This document shows, piece after piece, positions 11,299-21,883 of a DNA stretch of 64,000 nucleotides. The stretch comes from Spirosoma telluris (GTDB taxonomy: Bacteria > Bacteroidota > Bacteroidia > Cytophagales > Spirosomataceae): NCBI GenBank assembly GCA_003259005.1, contig QLII01000001.1, positions 7,431,001 to 7,495,000 of the forward strand, given 5' to 3'. The notes under the pieces are model-generated. The model was not told where the DNA came from. It did no database searches and was given only the letters and a program-made list of their open reading frames with translations. Every line of letters starts with the position of its first letter. Positions within the stretch are counted from its first letter, which is position 1. Both the position numbers and the translations under genes were made by a program.

Positions 11299-12449
11299 TT
11301 AAAAATCTACCTGATAGAGCATTTCCAGCTGTCGCTCATTCACGCTGGCAGGTAACATTCGGAAGAGTCCATTGCGTAGGGTTGCCAGCAATCGGTTATC
11401 TAATTGAGCCACAGTGCCAAGGCGCCGGGAGGTTTCAATGATGGTGTGGGTGCGCTTTAAACGTCGTTGTTCAAACCGTTGGAACGCATCCGATACCCTG
11501 CCTTCTCTGGCTAATTCATCGGCCAGCACAACGGCATCTTCGATGGCCTGACAGGCTCCCTGACCCATGTTAGGGGTTGTTGCGTGAGCCGCATCGCCCA
11601 ACAGGACAATATTGTCGAATGCATAGGTTTTCAACGGCTTCAGGTCGCAGATGTCGCTCCAGATGAGTGCGTTGTCTGGGGTGCGAGAAAGGATGTCGGG
11701 GATTGGCGAGTGGTAACTGCCGAATTGCTTAAGCAGATCGCTGGTCGTCATCTGACTCATTCGGGAGTCGTTTGCAGGGGCCGTTTGAGTGGCAAACCAG
11801 TACAACTGATTGTTGGCCAAAGGTACTACACCAAATCGACCCTTAGGCCCCCAGGTTTCAGAGGCTTCGGATAAAGTCAAACCCGTTGCATCGACCACTG
11901 CCCGCCAACAGGTATAGCCTGCATAGCGGGGCTTCGATTGGGGCACGAGTTGCTTTCGGATAGGTGAGTGGATACCGTCGGCCACCAGTAAATAATTGGT
12001 TTCGTGGGTGGTTCCATCGTCGAATTGAATGCTCACCTTATCGGACTTTTGTTGCATGCCAATGTCTCGCTTACCGGTTTGAACGACACCCTTACCTAGG
12101 TGATCCATAAGTACCTGATGCAGGGCCGCCCGGTGAATACTAAAGTTGTCGAGACCGTATTTCTGGCTGACTGCCCGGCTGTCCGTGTGGGTAATGATTT
12201 GTCCGTGTTGGTCATAAATGCTAAATGCATCCAGAAGTCGACCTGCCTGAACGACGGCATCGCCAATACCCAGCCGCTGAAACGCTTTGATCGCATTGGC
12301 GGCCAGGGCGAGTCCTGCCCCTAGTGGTTTAATGGTTGGAGCAGCTTCGAAAACGGTAGCCTGGATACCAATTTTTTTGAGGGCAAGGGCGGTTGTTAAC
12401 CCACGATACCTCCTCCCAGAATGGTGAATGAGGATAGTTGCTTTGTCAT
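11299..12449 (-). CDS. FAD-dependent monooxygenase (PHBH/UbiH-like, frameshifted)
   Basis: The restored product is 383 residues. The N-terminal Rossmann motif is FTILGGGIVGLTTALAL with a following FEAAP acidic turn. The DG motif region is YLLVADGIHSPIRKQL and the second FAD motif is NIVLLGDAAHATTPNMGQGA. This is a class A flavoprotein monooxygenase of unknown substrate. The frame breaks within the first 20 residues at CCC 12400-12402 (plus strand); one extra base restores the Rossmann motif. The stop lies 38 bp before the start of the LytS kinase operon on the same strand. Confidence 0.86.
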
Positions 12450-12856
12450 TTTATGGGTTTGTTTATTAGGTTTTTAGGACTGCCCATGCGATTGATTCTC
12501 TAAGTTTTATTGACTTGTGTGTTGTATCGATTAGAAGTATCCAAACCACAAAAACGAAGAGATTTTTTGTATAGAAAAGCCCTAATAGAATCTAAAGAAT
12601 CTAATATAGGCTGATTACCTACCGATTAATAAACTAAACTAGCCGATAGCAAAGTGATGAGCAACCTAAAACCGGATGAAACCGCATGCCCATAGGTTGA
12701 AGTGCTACAGGCAATGGATGGAATGGTGGATAACTTTCTGCGTCAACGGCTTGTTCTTCCGAAAACTAGTACCTTATATTTTGGTAACCTCATTCTGATG
12801 GATAGATTTGTCGGGTGTATTTTTTTGTTGTACAGCCGTAATCCAGATCACTTCCT
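12450..12856. other. 407-bp intergenic region with two repeat remnants
   Basis: No gene is supported here. A weak AGATTCT-type element lies at about 12491-12607 (GATTCTC on the left, AGAATCTAAAGAATCT on the right). A 74-bp near-copy of the fdhD 5' end lies at 12697-12770. The promoter of the NHL-repeat gene must lie in the last part, but I see no clear consensus match. Confidence 0.5.
12697..12770 (+). repeat. Duplicated 5' end of fdhD (upstream copy)
   Basis: This stretch is nearly identical to 15479-15552, with 42 consecutive identical bases (12719-12760 and 15501-15542). The shared part includes the ATG and first codons of the fdhD reading frame. In this copy the frame does not continue into fdhD. 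With the second copy it forms direct repeats flanking the NHL-repeat gene. Confidence 0.85.
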
Positions 12857-15372
12857 GTGAATAATACGAGTAGCTTCCTTTTGAAAATAGTAACTTTATG
12901 TTTGTGCTTATTTGTTCATATCGCTTACTCTCAGATTATAACGACCATTGCTTCTGGTACTAATATAGGTGATGGCGAATCGGCTCTCAATGCTGGCTTG
13001 TGTGGCCCTATCGCTATTGGATTCGATAAGAACGGAAACTCATTCATCGTGGATGCAGAAGACTATCGGGTTCGTAAAATAGATGCAAACGGAATCATTA
13101 CCACGTTGGCAGGAACCGGAGAGAGTGGTTTCGCCGGGGATAATACACCCGCTATAAATGCCCAGTTTCTTTCACCCCATGGAGTGGCCGTAGATGCGGC
13201 AGGAGGGGTGTACATAGCTGACACCCAGAATAATCGTGTTCGACGAATAGACCTGAATGGTATTATCACTACCGTAGTTGGAAATGGAGCCTATGGATAT
13301 AGTGGCGATGGGGCCCTGCTGTAAATGCTACTTTAGGTTATCCTAAAGATGTAGTGATAGATAAGAACGATAATCTCTACATTGTCGATGTAAACAATAG
13401 TTGTATTCGTAAAGTAGGTGTTGATGGGGTTATTACTACCGTAGCTGGAAATGGTACTTCGGGTTTTAGTGGCGATGGGGGACCAGCTACCAGTGCACAG
13501 TTACAGTCTCCCGGTGCTGTTGCTGTAGATACTGCGGGTAATCTGTACATCGCCGATACGAATAACAATCGCATTCGTAAAGTCGACGTAAATGGAACCA
13601 TTACAACTGTAGCCGGGAATGGCGCTTACCAGTTTAATGGCGACGGTGGCGTGGCTGTAAATACGACATTGAGCTTTCCCTCTGACGTGGCTGTCGATGC
13701 CACAGGTAACCTATACATTTCCGATACGTATAACAATCGCATTCGAAAAGTTGATACGAATGGCATCATCACCACTGTAGCGGGCAATGGGACCGCTGGC
13801 TTTAGTGGCGATGGTGGGTTGGCTGTTAATGCGATAATTGGCTCAATTACAGGTATTGATATAGATGCTTCAGGAAACCTATATATCGCTGATCAGAACA
13901 ATTCTCGACTACGTCGCATAACCAGTGATGGAATGATTACTACTGTAGCTGGTGGATTTACCGGAGACGGCGGCAACGCTACCAATGCGTTCTTTCGAAA
14001 ACTCAGCCCTTCTACGCCTACTACGCTCACGGTCGACACAAAAGGAAATGTGTACGTGATGGATCGATTTGGTAATCGATTACGCAAGGTTAGCCCCAAT
14101 GGTATTATTACCACTGTTGCCGGAACCGGTGCCTATGGTTACAGTGGTGATGGTGGACCTGCTGTAGAAGCTCAGCTACAGCATCCACGTGGTGTGGGCC
14201 TTGACTCTACTGGTAATTTGTACTTTGTCGATCAGTTCAATACCCGTCTCCGTAGAATCGCTACAAATGGCACTATCACTACGATAGCTGGCAATGGGAA
14301 AATTGAATTTATTGAAAATAGAACCAATACTTCGAGTGCTGACTATTATAATCCCAGTGGAATGGCAGTCTCAAAATCAGGCATAGCCTACGTTCCTACC
14401 AGCAAGTGTATTTTGAAAATTACAACTTCCGGTGTCATTTCTATTGTGGCAGGAACAACTGCCAGTGCTGGGTATAGTGGCGATGGCGGACTTGCCATCA
14501 ATGCAGAATTAAACAATCCAACTGCTGTTGCACTCGATAAAGATGAAAACCTTTATATCGCGGATTCTTTCAATAATCGAGTTAGGAAGGTTGATGCCAA
14601 TGGTATCATTACAACGGTAGTTGGCAGCAGTTTGCCGGGTTACGGTGGTGAAAACATCCTGGCAACGAATAGTCCAGTGCATAGTCCTTATGGGATAGCA
14701 TTTGATGCAAGCGGTATTATGTATATTTCAGAAACAGGGTATCCACGCGTTCGTAAAGTTGATCGTGATGGGATTATTACCACGGTGGCAGGCAATGGTG
14801 TCGCAGGTTTTAGTGGAGATGGGGCATTGTCAATAAATTCCAGCTTGTCGCTACCCACTGGTATCACCACTGATGCTGCCGGTAATTTATATATTGCCGA
14901 TGCTGGTAACAGACGAATTCGTAAAATTACGTATCCCATTCGCCCTACGTTAGTGGCAATCGCTTCACTAAATTGTTCGACAACATCCACAACACTTACG
15001 GCCCAACCGTCGGGCGAAGGATTTGCTTATCAATTTGGTCCCGGTGCTGTTCAGATTGGTACGACTAATCAGGCAGTTGTTAGTACATCCGGGCTTTATT
15101 CCGTTACGGTAACTACATCTGTTTTCGGCTCTCCTGCTGGCTCGGCCACTATAAGCGTATCACCAACGGACATCTACACAGTGAAAGCAGGCAATTGGAA
15201 CGATTCAACGGTATGGTCGTGTGGGATGATTCCAACTATTGGGCAGAAGGCTCGAATTTTACATGTAATTAATCTGCCCTCAAACTATCAAGCTCAGGCA
15301 CGTGCTATACAATACGAGTTGGGAGGTAGCTTGAGCTTAGCTGCGGGAGCCGAGTTGCATCTTATCCCTTGA
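12857..15372 (+). CDS. Exported NHL-repeat beta-propeller protein (frameshifted)
   Basis: The restored product is 838 residues, starting at GTG, with a signal peptide (hydrophobic run then AYSQ). About eleven NHL repeats follow, with the recurring pattern GNLYIADTNNNRIRKVD..GIITTVAGNG..GFSGDGG, predicted to form beta-propellers. An Ig-like or adhesion-type module and a C-terminal module with VKAGNWNDSTVWSCG close the protein. The frame breaks at GGGG 13310-13313; one base restores SGDGGPAVNA, in keeping with the other repeats. Function is unknown; binding of protein or polymer at the cell surface is plausible. Direct repeats of the fdhD 5' end flank it. Confidence 0.85.
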
Positions 15373-15478
15373 CAGAAGTGGATTCATCTATAAAAGTAGA
15401 TTTTTAGGAATGCATTTCAATACATCTTCTTAGTTGTGTATACCTACCCTGGATTAGCGCCAAGATGAAGCCCAGGGA

Positions 15479-15552
15479 TTGAAATGCTATAGGCAGCGAA
15501 TGGAATGGTGGATAACTTTCTGCGTCAACGGCTTGTTCTTCCCAAAACTCGT
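15479..15552 (+). repeat. 5' end of fdhD (downstream copy of the direct repeat)
   Basis: This is the functional counterpart of the repeat at 12697-12770 and overlaps the start of the fdhD frame. The two copies are 2.78 kb apart in the same orientation. Confidence 0.85.
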
Positions 15553-16404
15553 CTCTCTATGCCGCTCGTTGCTCCCACAACCATTCAAAAAGTGTCTGGC
15601 GAAAGCCAGGTCGAAGTACCTGATTTGCTGGCCGTCGAAGAACCGCTTGAAATCCGACTGGGATTTGGGCCAACCAGCAACCGGCAGCAAAAGTCAGTGT
15701 CGGTTACGATGCGGACACCGGGCAATGATGAAGAACTGGCCATGGGTTTTCTGTTCACTGAAGGCATTATTCACCAGCCTGCCGACATTGTTTCGTGCCG
15801 ACATTGTGTGCAGGATGCACAAAAGGAGGGGAATGTACTCCGGGTGGAACTCCATCCGGATGTCATCGTTGACTGGTCCCGATTAGAACGAAACACGTTT
15901 ACCTCATCAAGTTGTGGACTGTGCGGAAAAGCGACCATCGAGGCCGTCAGGGCACTCACACCCGGCCCGCTAGCTTCTGAGTTTGCCGTTGATGCAGCCA
16001 TACTTCATTCACTGGCCGAGCGTGTTCGCGAAGCGCAACTTGCCTTTGCCTATACGGGCGGAATTCATGCAGCCGCCTTGTTCGATGCCAACGGGAAGCT
16101 AGTACTGGTACGTGAAGACATTGGTCGGCACAATGCCTTGGACAAACTCATTGGGGCGGCTTTCTGGCAAAACTGGCTGCCCATGGGCCAGTTCGGAGTT
16201 TTTCTGAGTGGCCGAATTGGGATGGAACTCGTGCAAAAAAGCTGGATGGCAGGCGTACCACTGTTAGCAGCTGTAGGCGCACCATCCAGCCTGGCAGTGC
16301 AAATGGCGCAGGAAGCCCAAATGACACTGGCCGGTTTTGTACGGAATGAGCGGTTCAATTTGTATAGCGAGCCGGCACGAGTTCGGCTAGCACAGATGGT
16401 TTAG
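15505..16404 (+). CDS. fdhD: Formate dehydrogenase accessory sulfurtransferase FdhD
   Basis: FdhD passes sulfur to the molybdenum cofactor of formate dehydrogenase-type enzymes. The 299-residue product shows the family features LAVEEPLEIRL (residues 43-52), NDEELAMGFLFTEGI, the sulfur-carrying CGLC motif (Cys137 and Cys140), and the nucleotide-type region REDIGRHNALDKLIG. The start is uncertain: ATG 15505 lies inside the direct repeat, and ATG 15559 is also possible. The FdhF-like oxidoreductase at 18.5 kb is the likely client. The 3' end overlaps the convergent lipid kinase gene by about 50 bp. Confidence 0.93.
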   Translation: MVDNFLRQRLVLPKTRLSMPLVAPTTIQKVSGESQVEVPDLLAVEEPLEIRLGFGPTSNRQQKSVSVTMRTPGNDEELAMGFLFTEGIIHQPADIVSCRHCVQDAQKEGNVLRVELHPDVIVDWSRLERNTFTSSSCGLCGKATIEAVRALTPGPLASEFAVDAAILHSLAERVREAQLAFAYTGGIHAAALFDANGKLVLVREDIGRHNALDKLIGAAFWQNWLPMGQFGVFLSGRIGMELVQKSWMAGVPLLAAVGAPSSLAVQMAQEAQMTLAGFVRNERFNLYSEPARVRLAQMV

Positions 16405-17277
16405 CCTGTGAGGGATCGGGTACGCGTATGGTCAGCGCCCCTGGTCGAATGCTTGCTTTCAACGTGTTAATACGCCCCCGATACTCACCATCTACCTGGA
16501 AATAGGCTTTTCGTTTTGTTTCAATGGTGACTGCCGTGGCCTGGTGAATCTCAATATTCTTCGGATCGAAGGGCCGGAACTGCCAGAACAGTTTCGGGAT
16601 TTCCCAGAACGAAAGGCGTCGAAAAACAATGACTTCAAATTTGCCATCGCCCAAATCGCCATCGGGATTGATAATGGCGCCGGTTCCGTACATGCGTGCA
16701 TTGGCAATGACCACCATGAACGCAGCCCGGTGTATGCACTCATCGCCAACCGTGATCGACACTTTGAGGAGCTTCCGTTTCTGTAATACCTTGACGACGC
16801 TCCGTAGGTAACCCAGTTTGCCACGAAGATTGTTTTGCTGGTAGTACTTTACGAGTTGAGCATTCAGGCCCATATCGCTGAGGTGCAGGCAACTTTCGCC
16901 GTCGTTAACCGAAACGACATCTATTCGTCTTGAGATACCATTAACCAATGTATCCAGACTGCTCTGGACATCTGTGTGGATACCCAGTTCCCGGGCCATA
17001 CCATTTGCCGAACCAACGGGCAGTATACCCAGTAAAATAGAGGTGTTGAGCAGATGTTCGGCTACAAGTTTGATCGTGCCGTCGCCCCGGCGGCTACCAC
17101 ACAATCGGGCTTATGCTGCTCGATTTGTTGAGGTATGGTTTCGTTGTCGGTTTTGCCGTTCAGGTGAAAAAGATGGATCGTATGAACTGAGTCAGCAAAG
17201 TAGTTCTGGATACCAGTTTCCCAGACTGTTTTGTCAGTCCCGCCCGAGACAGGATTAATTACGAATAAAAAGGTCAA
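16355..17277 (-). CDS. Diacylglycerol kinase-family lipid kinase (frameshifted)
   Basis: The restored product is 307 residues. It starts with FLFVINPVSGG, the usual N-terminus of the DAGK catalytic domain, and has the nucleotide-binding AGGDGTIKLVAEHLL and the PVGSANGMARELG motif. Family members phosphorylate diacylglycerol, sphingosine-like or other lipids; the substrate here is unknown. The frame breaks at CCCC 17085-17088, and one base restores GGDGT. The best start is TTG 17277, because an in-frame TAA lies just upstream with no ATG between. It is divergent from the App1-type gene, with start codons 3 bp apart. Confidence 0.85.
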
Positions 17278-17280
17278 CTT

Positions 17281-18396
17281 ATGAGCGATTTAAAAGTTAT
17301 AAAGGACGAGTACCGACAGTATACTATGGAGACCGTTCAGCTGCCTTTTATTCCTAAACAAAATAGAGGCTTAAAAGATAGAATAAAACACAATTTCTTA
17401 ACATGGCTGCGTCTAACCGATCAGCCCGTGGTGAAAATATATCGGGGTTTCGGGAATGAGTCCATGCTCACGGTTCATGGTAGTATGTTTCGACGAAGCG
17501 CTTTGTCCCGAAAAAAATACCGGACGAGTATTTTCCTGAATTTGTTTGGGTTAATCCGTCTTTTTCTGGTTCGACCGTATCCGCACGCCACCATTCGGGT
17601 TTATGCCGGGGGGCAAACTATTGAGACGCAAACTGATCTTGATGGCTATTTTCGGGTGGCGGTTTCCCTAAATCAACCGTTGCCATCGGGATGGCATGTT
17701 GTTCGGACGCAGTGTGTGCGTCGAACAAAGACGTCAGAAACCATAGTCGCCGAAAGCGAGGGACAAGTACTGGTGCCCCATCCAACTACCTTTGCCTGTA
17801 TTTCCGACATTGACGATACCTTTCTGGTCTCGCACTCGGCAAGGCTACTGAAACGGTTGCGGGTTCTACTGACCCGGAACGCCCATACGCGCCAGCCGTT
17901 CGATGGCGTTGTCGCGCATTATAAATTGCTGGCCGAAGCGAATAACCGGGCCGGTGAAACGAACCCATTTTTCTACGTATCGAGCAGTGAGTGGAATCTA
18001 TACGATTATATTCTGGAGTTCTCGAAGAAGCATGGACTACCCGAAGGCGTGTATTTACTGAGCCCCTTAAAACAACTGCGAGACGTGTTGAAAACGGGGC
18101 AGGGGAAGCACATGACGAAATTCGCGCGAATTGTACGCATTCTGGAAGCGTATCCGCAACAACGTTTTATTTTGCTGGGCGATGATACGCAGGAAGACCC
18201 TACAATTTATGCCTCGGTGGTCAGGCACTTTCTGCCTCAGATCCGTTGTGTTTATATCCGTCAGGTGCATGGTAAAAATCAGCTAAAAACGCGCGAAATC
18301 CTGGCTGAAATTCAGGAAAAAGGCGTTCCTTGCTGCTACTTTGCCCATAGTGCAGAGGCACGCCAGCATTCGGTAGATAGTGGCTTGGTTGCCTAA
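17281..18396 (+). CDS. App1-family phosphatidate phosphatase-like protein (DUF2183)
   Basis: The 371-residue protein has an N-terminal region of about 170 residues with a beta-sandwich-like stretch (RVYAGGQTIETQTDLDGYFRV). It is followed by an App1 catalytic domain of the HAD type with SDIDDT at residues 175-180 (DxDxT nucleophile motif), FFYVSSSEWN, and LLGDDTQEDP. Yeast App1 dephosphorylates phosphatidate. A lipid kinase is encoded divergently, which suggests opposing steps of lipid phosphorylation. An internal ATG at 17326 is a possible alternative start, since the annotated one leaves only 3 bp between divergent genes. Confidence 0.82.
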   Translation: MSDLKVIKDEYRQYTMETVQLPFIPKQNRGLKDRIKHNFLTWLRLTDQPVVKIYRGFGNESMLTVHGSMFRRSALSRKKYRTSIFLNLFGLIRLFLVRPYPHATIRVYAGGQTIETQTDLDGYFRVAVSLNQPLPSGWHVVRTQCVRRTKTSETIVAESEGQVLVPHPTTFACISDIDDTFLVSHSARLLKRLRVLLTRNAHTRQPFDGVVAHYKLLAEANNRAGETNPFFYVSSSEWNLYDYILEFSKKHGLPEGVYLLSPLKQLRDVLKTGQGKHMTKFARIVRILEAYPQQRFILLGDDTQEDPTIYASVVRHFLPQIRCVYIRQVHGKNQLKTREILAEIQEKGVPCCYFAHSAEARQHSVDSGLVA

Positions 18397-18400
18397 GTAA

Positions 18401-18468
18401 GGCTGAAACAGGCTCCGGCTGTTTCTACAAATATATACCTAGTGAAACAGCCGGAGCCTGTTTCAGCC
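18401..18468. repeat. Perfect 25-bp inverted repeat upstream of the FdhF-like gene
   Basis: Arms 18401-18425 and 18444-18468 are perfect complements around an AT-rich 18-nt loop. The element begins 4 bp after the stop of the App1-type gene and ends 5 bp before the ATG at 18474. It would form a very stable hairpin covering the region where ribosomes load. Confidence 0.9.
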
Positions 18469-18473
18469 AGATT

Positions 18474-20767
18474 ATGGAACAAAATACGCCCCCCGAAAAA
18501 CTGACCGGCGAACTTGAAGTAAGTAAGCCGTATACCGAAGCTGCTGGTGTAGAGGCTATTGTAAAGTCAATGGAGCATATCCTTAGTGGCACTGGCCTGA
18601 TTCGCGGGTTGAAGGTGCTGGCTGATCTGAACCAGAAAGATGGCTTCGACTGCCCTTCCTGCGCCTGGCCCGACCCCGATGGAGATCGCTCTAAACTGGG
18701 CGAATATTGCGAAAGCGGAGCCAAGGCCGTAGCGGATGAAATCATGACTAAACACTCGGCTTCGCCGGTACTGTTTCAGCGGTATTCAGTGGCCGAATTG
18801 CTTGAAAAGGGAGATTTGTGGCTCGGGCAACAAGGGCGATTGACGCAGCCAATGGTCCTGAAACCAGGGGCAACTCACTATGAGCCAATCGAATGGGCTG
18901 ATGCTTTTCAACTCATTGCGGGTCAGCTTAACGTACTTGCCTCGCCCGACGAAGCCATCTTCTATACCTCGGGCCGGACCAGTAACGAAGCCGCCTTTCT
19001 GTACCAATTGTTTGTTCGGATGTTCGGTACCAATAACATGCCCGATTGCTCGAACATGTGTCATGAATCGACTAGTGTTGCACTGGCCGAATCGCTGGGG
19101 CTGGGGAAAGCATCGGTCAAATATGATGATTATGAAAAGGCCGATGTCATCATGATTATGGGCCAGAATCCAGGTACCAACGCGCCCCGGATGCTTACGC
19201 CCCTGGAACAGGCCAAACGGAATGGTGCTAAAATCGTTGCCGTCAATCCCTTACATGAAGCGGGACTGTTGTCGTTCAAATATCCGCAAAGCGTTCGTGA
19301 TGTGGTGTTTGGCGGCCAGAAACTCGCCGATGTGTTTTTACAAATACCCATCAACTCCGACCTTGCTTTGCTGAAAGCAATGTGTAAACTGCTTTTGGAG
19401 GAGGAGAAAAAGTCGCCGGGGAAAGTGCTTGATCAGCAGTTTATTCAACAATACACGGCTGGATACGATGCCTTCGTGAAAAGCCTCGATCAGTTTGAAC
19501 TCAGCGATTTGGCGGCCCAGTGTGGGCAGACAATCGAGCAGATTCAGGAAGTGGTAGACCTGTTCAAGTATACACCCAGGCTAATTATTTGTTGGGCCAT
19601 GGGCCTGACCCAGCATCGGAACTCGGTACAGACAATCAATGAAGTGATTAACCTGCTCTTGCTGAAAGGAAGTATCGGCATTGAAGGGGGAGGGGCTAGC
19701 CCGATTCGCGGCCACAGCAATGTGCAGGGCGACCGCACTATGGGTATTTGGGAGAAACCTAAACCAGAGTTTTTAGATGCCCTCAAGCGGGTTTTTAAAT
19801 TTGAACCTCCTCGCGAAAATGGCTACGATACCGTTGCGGCTGTAAAGGCCATGCATGAAGGGAAAGCCAAGGTTTTCTTCGGCTTGGGTGGCAACTTCGC
19901 AATGGCTGTTTCCGATACGAATTACACGGCCGATGCGCTGAAAACCTGTAAACTAACCGTACACGTTTCGACCAAGCTAAACCGAAGCCATTTGATTCAT
20001 GGCGAAACAGCCCTAATTCTTCCCTGCCTTGGCCGTACCGATCATGATGTGCAAGCTACAGGTGAGCAGTTTGTTAGTTGCGAAAGCACAACGGGGGTAG
20101 TGGCGCAGTCGCACGGGTAGTTGATCCCTCATCGGCCTATTTGAAAAGCGAAGTGGCTATTATTGGCGAGTTAGCCAAAGCCACGCTGAAAGATAAATTT
20201 TCAGTCGATTGGGACAGCCTGGTGGCTAATTATGACCGCATTCGTGACCTGATCGAGCAGGTAGTGCCGGGTTTTGATAACTATAATGCCAAAGTACGGA
20301 TACCGGGCGGTTTTTATATTCCGAATGGACCTCGTGTTCGGGAGTTTAAGACGAAGGATGGGAAAGCCCAGTTTACGATTAACACCCCCACGCACCACGA
20401 GCTGCAACCTGGCGAATTATTGCTGATGACTGTTCGTAGTCATGATCAGTTCAATACCACCCTTTATGGTAACGATGATCGCTACCGGGGCATTTACAAT
20501 GAACGGCGTGTGGTGTTTATGCACCCCGACGATATTAAGAACCGAGGGTTGAAGGAGAAGCAGATTGTGGATTTACACAGTAAGTACGATGGCAAGCAGC
20601 GAACGGCGCATCGATTTGTGGTGGTTCCATACAACATTCCGCGTGGTTGTACGGCGGCTTATTTTCCAGAAACAAACGTACTCGTGCCGATTGATTCAAA
20701 AGCTGAAAAAAGTAATACACCTACTTCGAAGTCGATCATCATTACTGTGACGCCATCAGTGGGTTGA
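18474..20767 (+). CDS. FdhF/YdeP-family molybdopterin oxidoreductase (frameshifted)
   Basis: The restored product is 764 residues, normal for the FdhF/YdeP family. A Cys pair (DCPSCAWPDP, Cys60 and Cys63) is followed by the molybdopterin domains: YTSGRTSNEAAFL, NMPDCSNMCHESTS, IMIMGQNPGTNAPRML, GGGASPIRGHSNVQGDRTMG, and a C-terminal cofactor-binding domain (LMTVRSHDQFNTTLYG). The frame breaks at GGG 20115-20117; one base joins the halves as SHGVVDPSSAYLKSE. The first in-frame stop is TAG, so it is not a selenocysteine codon. Substrate is unknown; FdhD encoded nearby suggests a formate dehydrogenase-like enzyme. Confidence 0.9.
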
Positions 20768-20781
20768 GCATTGACTGGTAT

Positions 20782-21045
20782 TTAATTAACGCCTGGTTTA
20801 ATAATCAGAGCTGGATTATCCCGTTCATATTCATCAATACAATCTACCCCTTCATTTGTTAGTTGGATGTTGGTTGTTTCCGTATATTCTTGATCACTGA
20901 CATTGATTAGCCCAATTGTTAACAATCCCTCGATGTAATAATTTATCAATAGATGGTCAAAATTGGTTTCCTGTTCCAATTGCCTGTAAGTCACCCCTCT
21001 GTAAGTGGCCTTCAGAATACTATATTGAGCAAATGTAAGTGTCAT
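20782..21045 (-). CDS. Small winged-helix-like protein
   Basis: The 87-residue product has a helix-turn-helix pattern: YSILKATYRGVTYRQLEQET followed by a second helix and a wing-like strand with TNIQLTNEGVDCIDEY. This resembles a stand-alone winged-helix domain of the MarR/PadR type. It is convergent with the FdhF-like gene. DNA binding is inferred only from the pattern. Confidence 0.5.
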   Translation of the reverse strand: MTLTFAQYSILKATYRGVTYRQLEQETNFDHLLINYYIEGLLTIGLINVSDQEYTETTNIQLTNEGVDCIDEYERDNPALIIKPGVN

Positions 21046-21238
21046 ATGGAGTTATAGCTAATCCGGCCTTTCTATTGACTTATGCGAAGCAAAAAGAGAT
21101 TATATTTCAACTAACGAAAATAGACTTGTTATTGATTTAGTGGTCACTCTTTTCTGAGGGAAAGGGAAAAGGAGGGTATGAAAAAACGCTAGTTTATCAA
21201 ATAAGGTATCTTATATCTATTGTAATTATAACAATGGG

Positions 21239-21694
21239 TCAAACGTGTCTATTTGGTAACGTAACTGTTTGGCCCAGTGCACGAAGATTGCCTGGAAATA
21301 AGTTGTCCATTCGGAGGGGCGAGTCGGTTTGATAAAATAGGGAAACTCCTAATTCATAGGCTTGAGCAATATCGTCTACCTGACTGGAACGGCTCAAAAT
21401 GGCAACTGGTACCCGTCTTATTATTGATGTTTTATCGGATTTTAATAGCTCGAATCCGTCTTCTGGGGAAGGTAGGTATAAGTATAGGCATACCAATCCA
21501 AGCAACGAAAATTGCCCCTCAATACAGTCCTGTAAATAGTTAGTAGTTTCCTGTGCAGTAGTCACTCAGACTAGCTTTACATCAGGCAGGAAAATTTGTA
21601 AGCCATGCTGGATCTGTAGCTAATGGTCGTCATTATCTTCGACAACCAATAAACTGCCTCCCTGGAAATTGTTCCTTAGCGTTATTGCTTTCAA
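21239..21694 (-). pseudogene. Decayed receiver-domain (CheY-like) gene
   Basis: One continuous frame, read from a possible TTG at 21692-21694, begins with LLVVEDNDDH and continues to PSPEDGFELL and VPVAILSRSS, a receiver-domain pattern. It is interrupted by TAG (after NDDH) and TGA (after VKLV) without any shift of frame. The position where family members have the phosphoacceptor Asp (LDLYLP) reads LYLYLP. The stops are not homopolymer artefacts, so this looks like a genuine pseudogene. Confidence 0.7.
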
Positions 21695-21883
21695 CGCTTT
21701 CTACATCCTATCTAACTGGCCGATTTGAGGCTAAACAGGTAGCATCGTTGCTCCGTTAGAGTCTCCTTCTACCATAAGTAGGCATACCTGATTCTTTCTC
21801 TCAGGTGCGCTAGGGGTCTTGTTAACTAATTTGGTATTAGTCTGTTTTTGGTAAAAGTAGATATCAGATTTCCGCTGATTATG

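Noticed and set aside
12096..12296. Separate small gene upstream of the monooxygenase
   Set aside because: The correct frame here encodes the N-terminal half of the monooxygenase after a one-base repair near 12400.
13345..14945. Tandem repeats that could be a CRISPR array
   Set aside because: The repeats are NHL protein motifs of variable spacing within a long open frame, not short identical DNA repeats with spacers.
20085..20125. Selenocysteine or programmed recoding in the FdhF-like gene
   Set aside because: The stop reached after the shift is TAG, not TGA, and the break is a one-base shift in a GGG run like the other breaks in the window.
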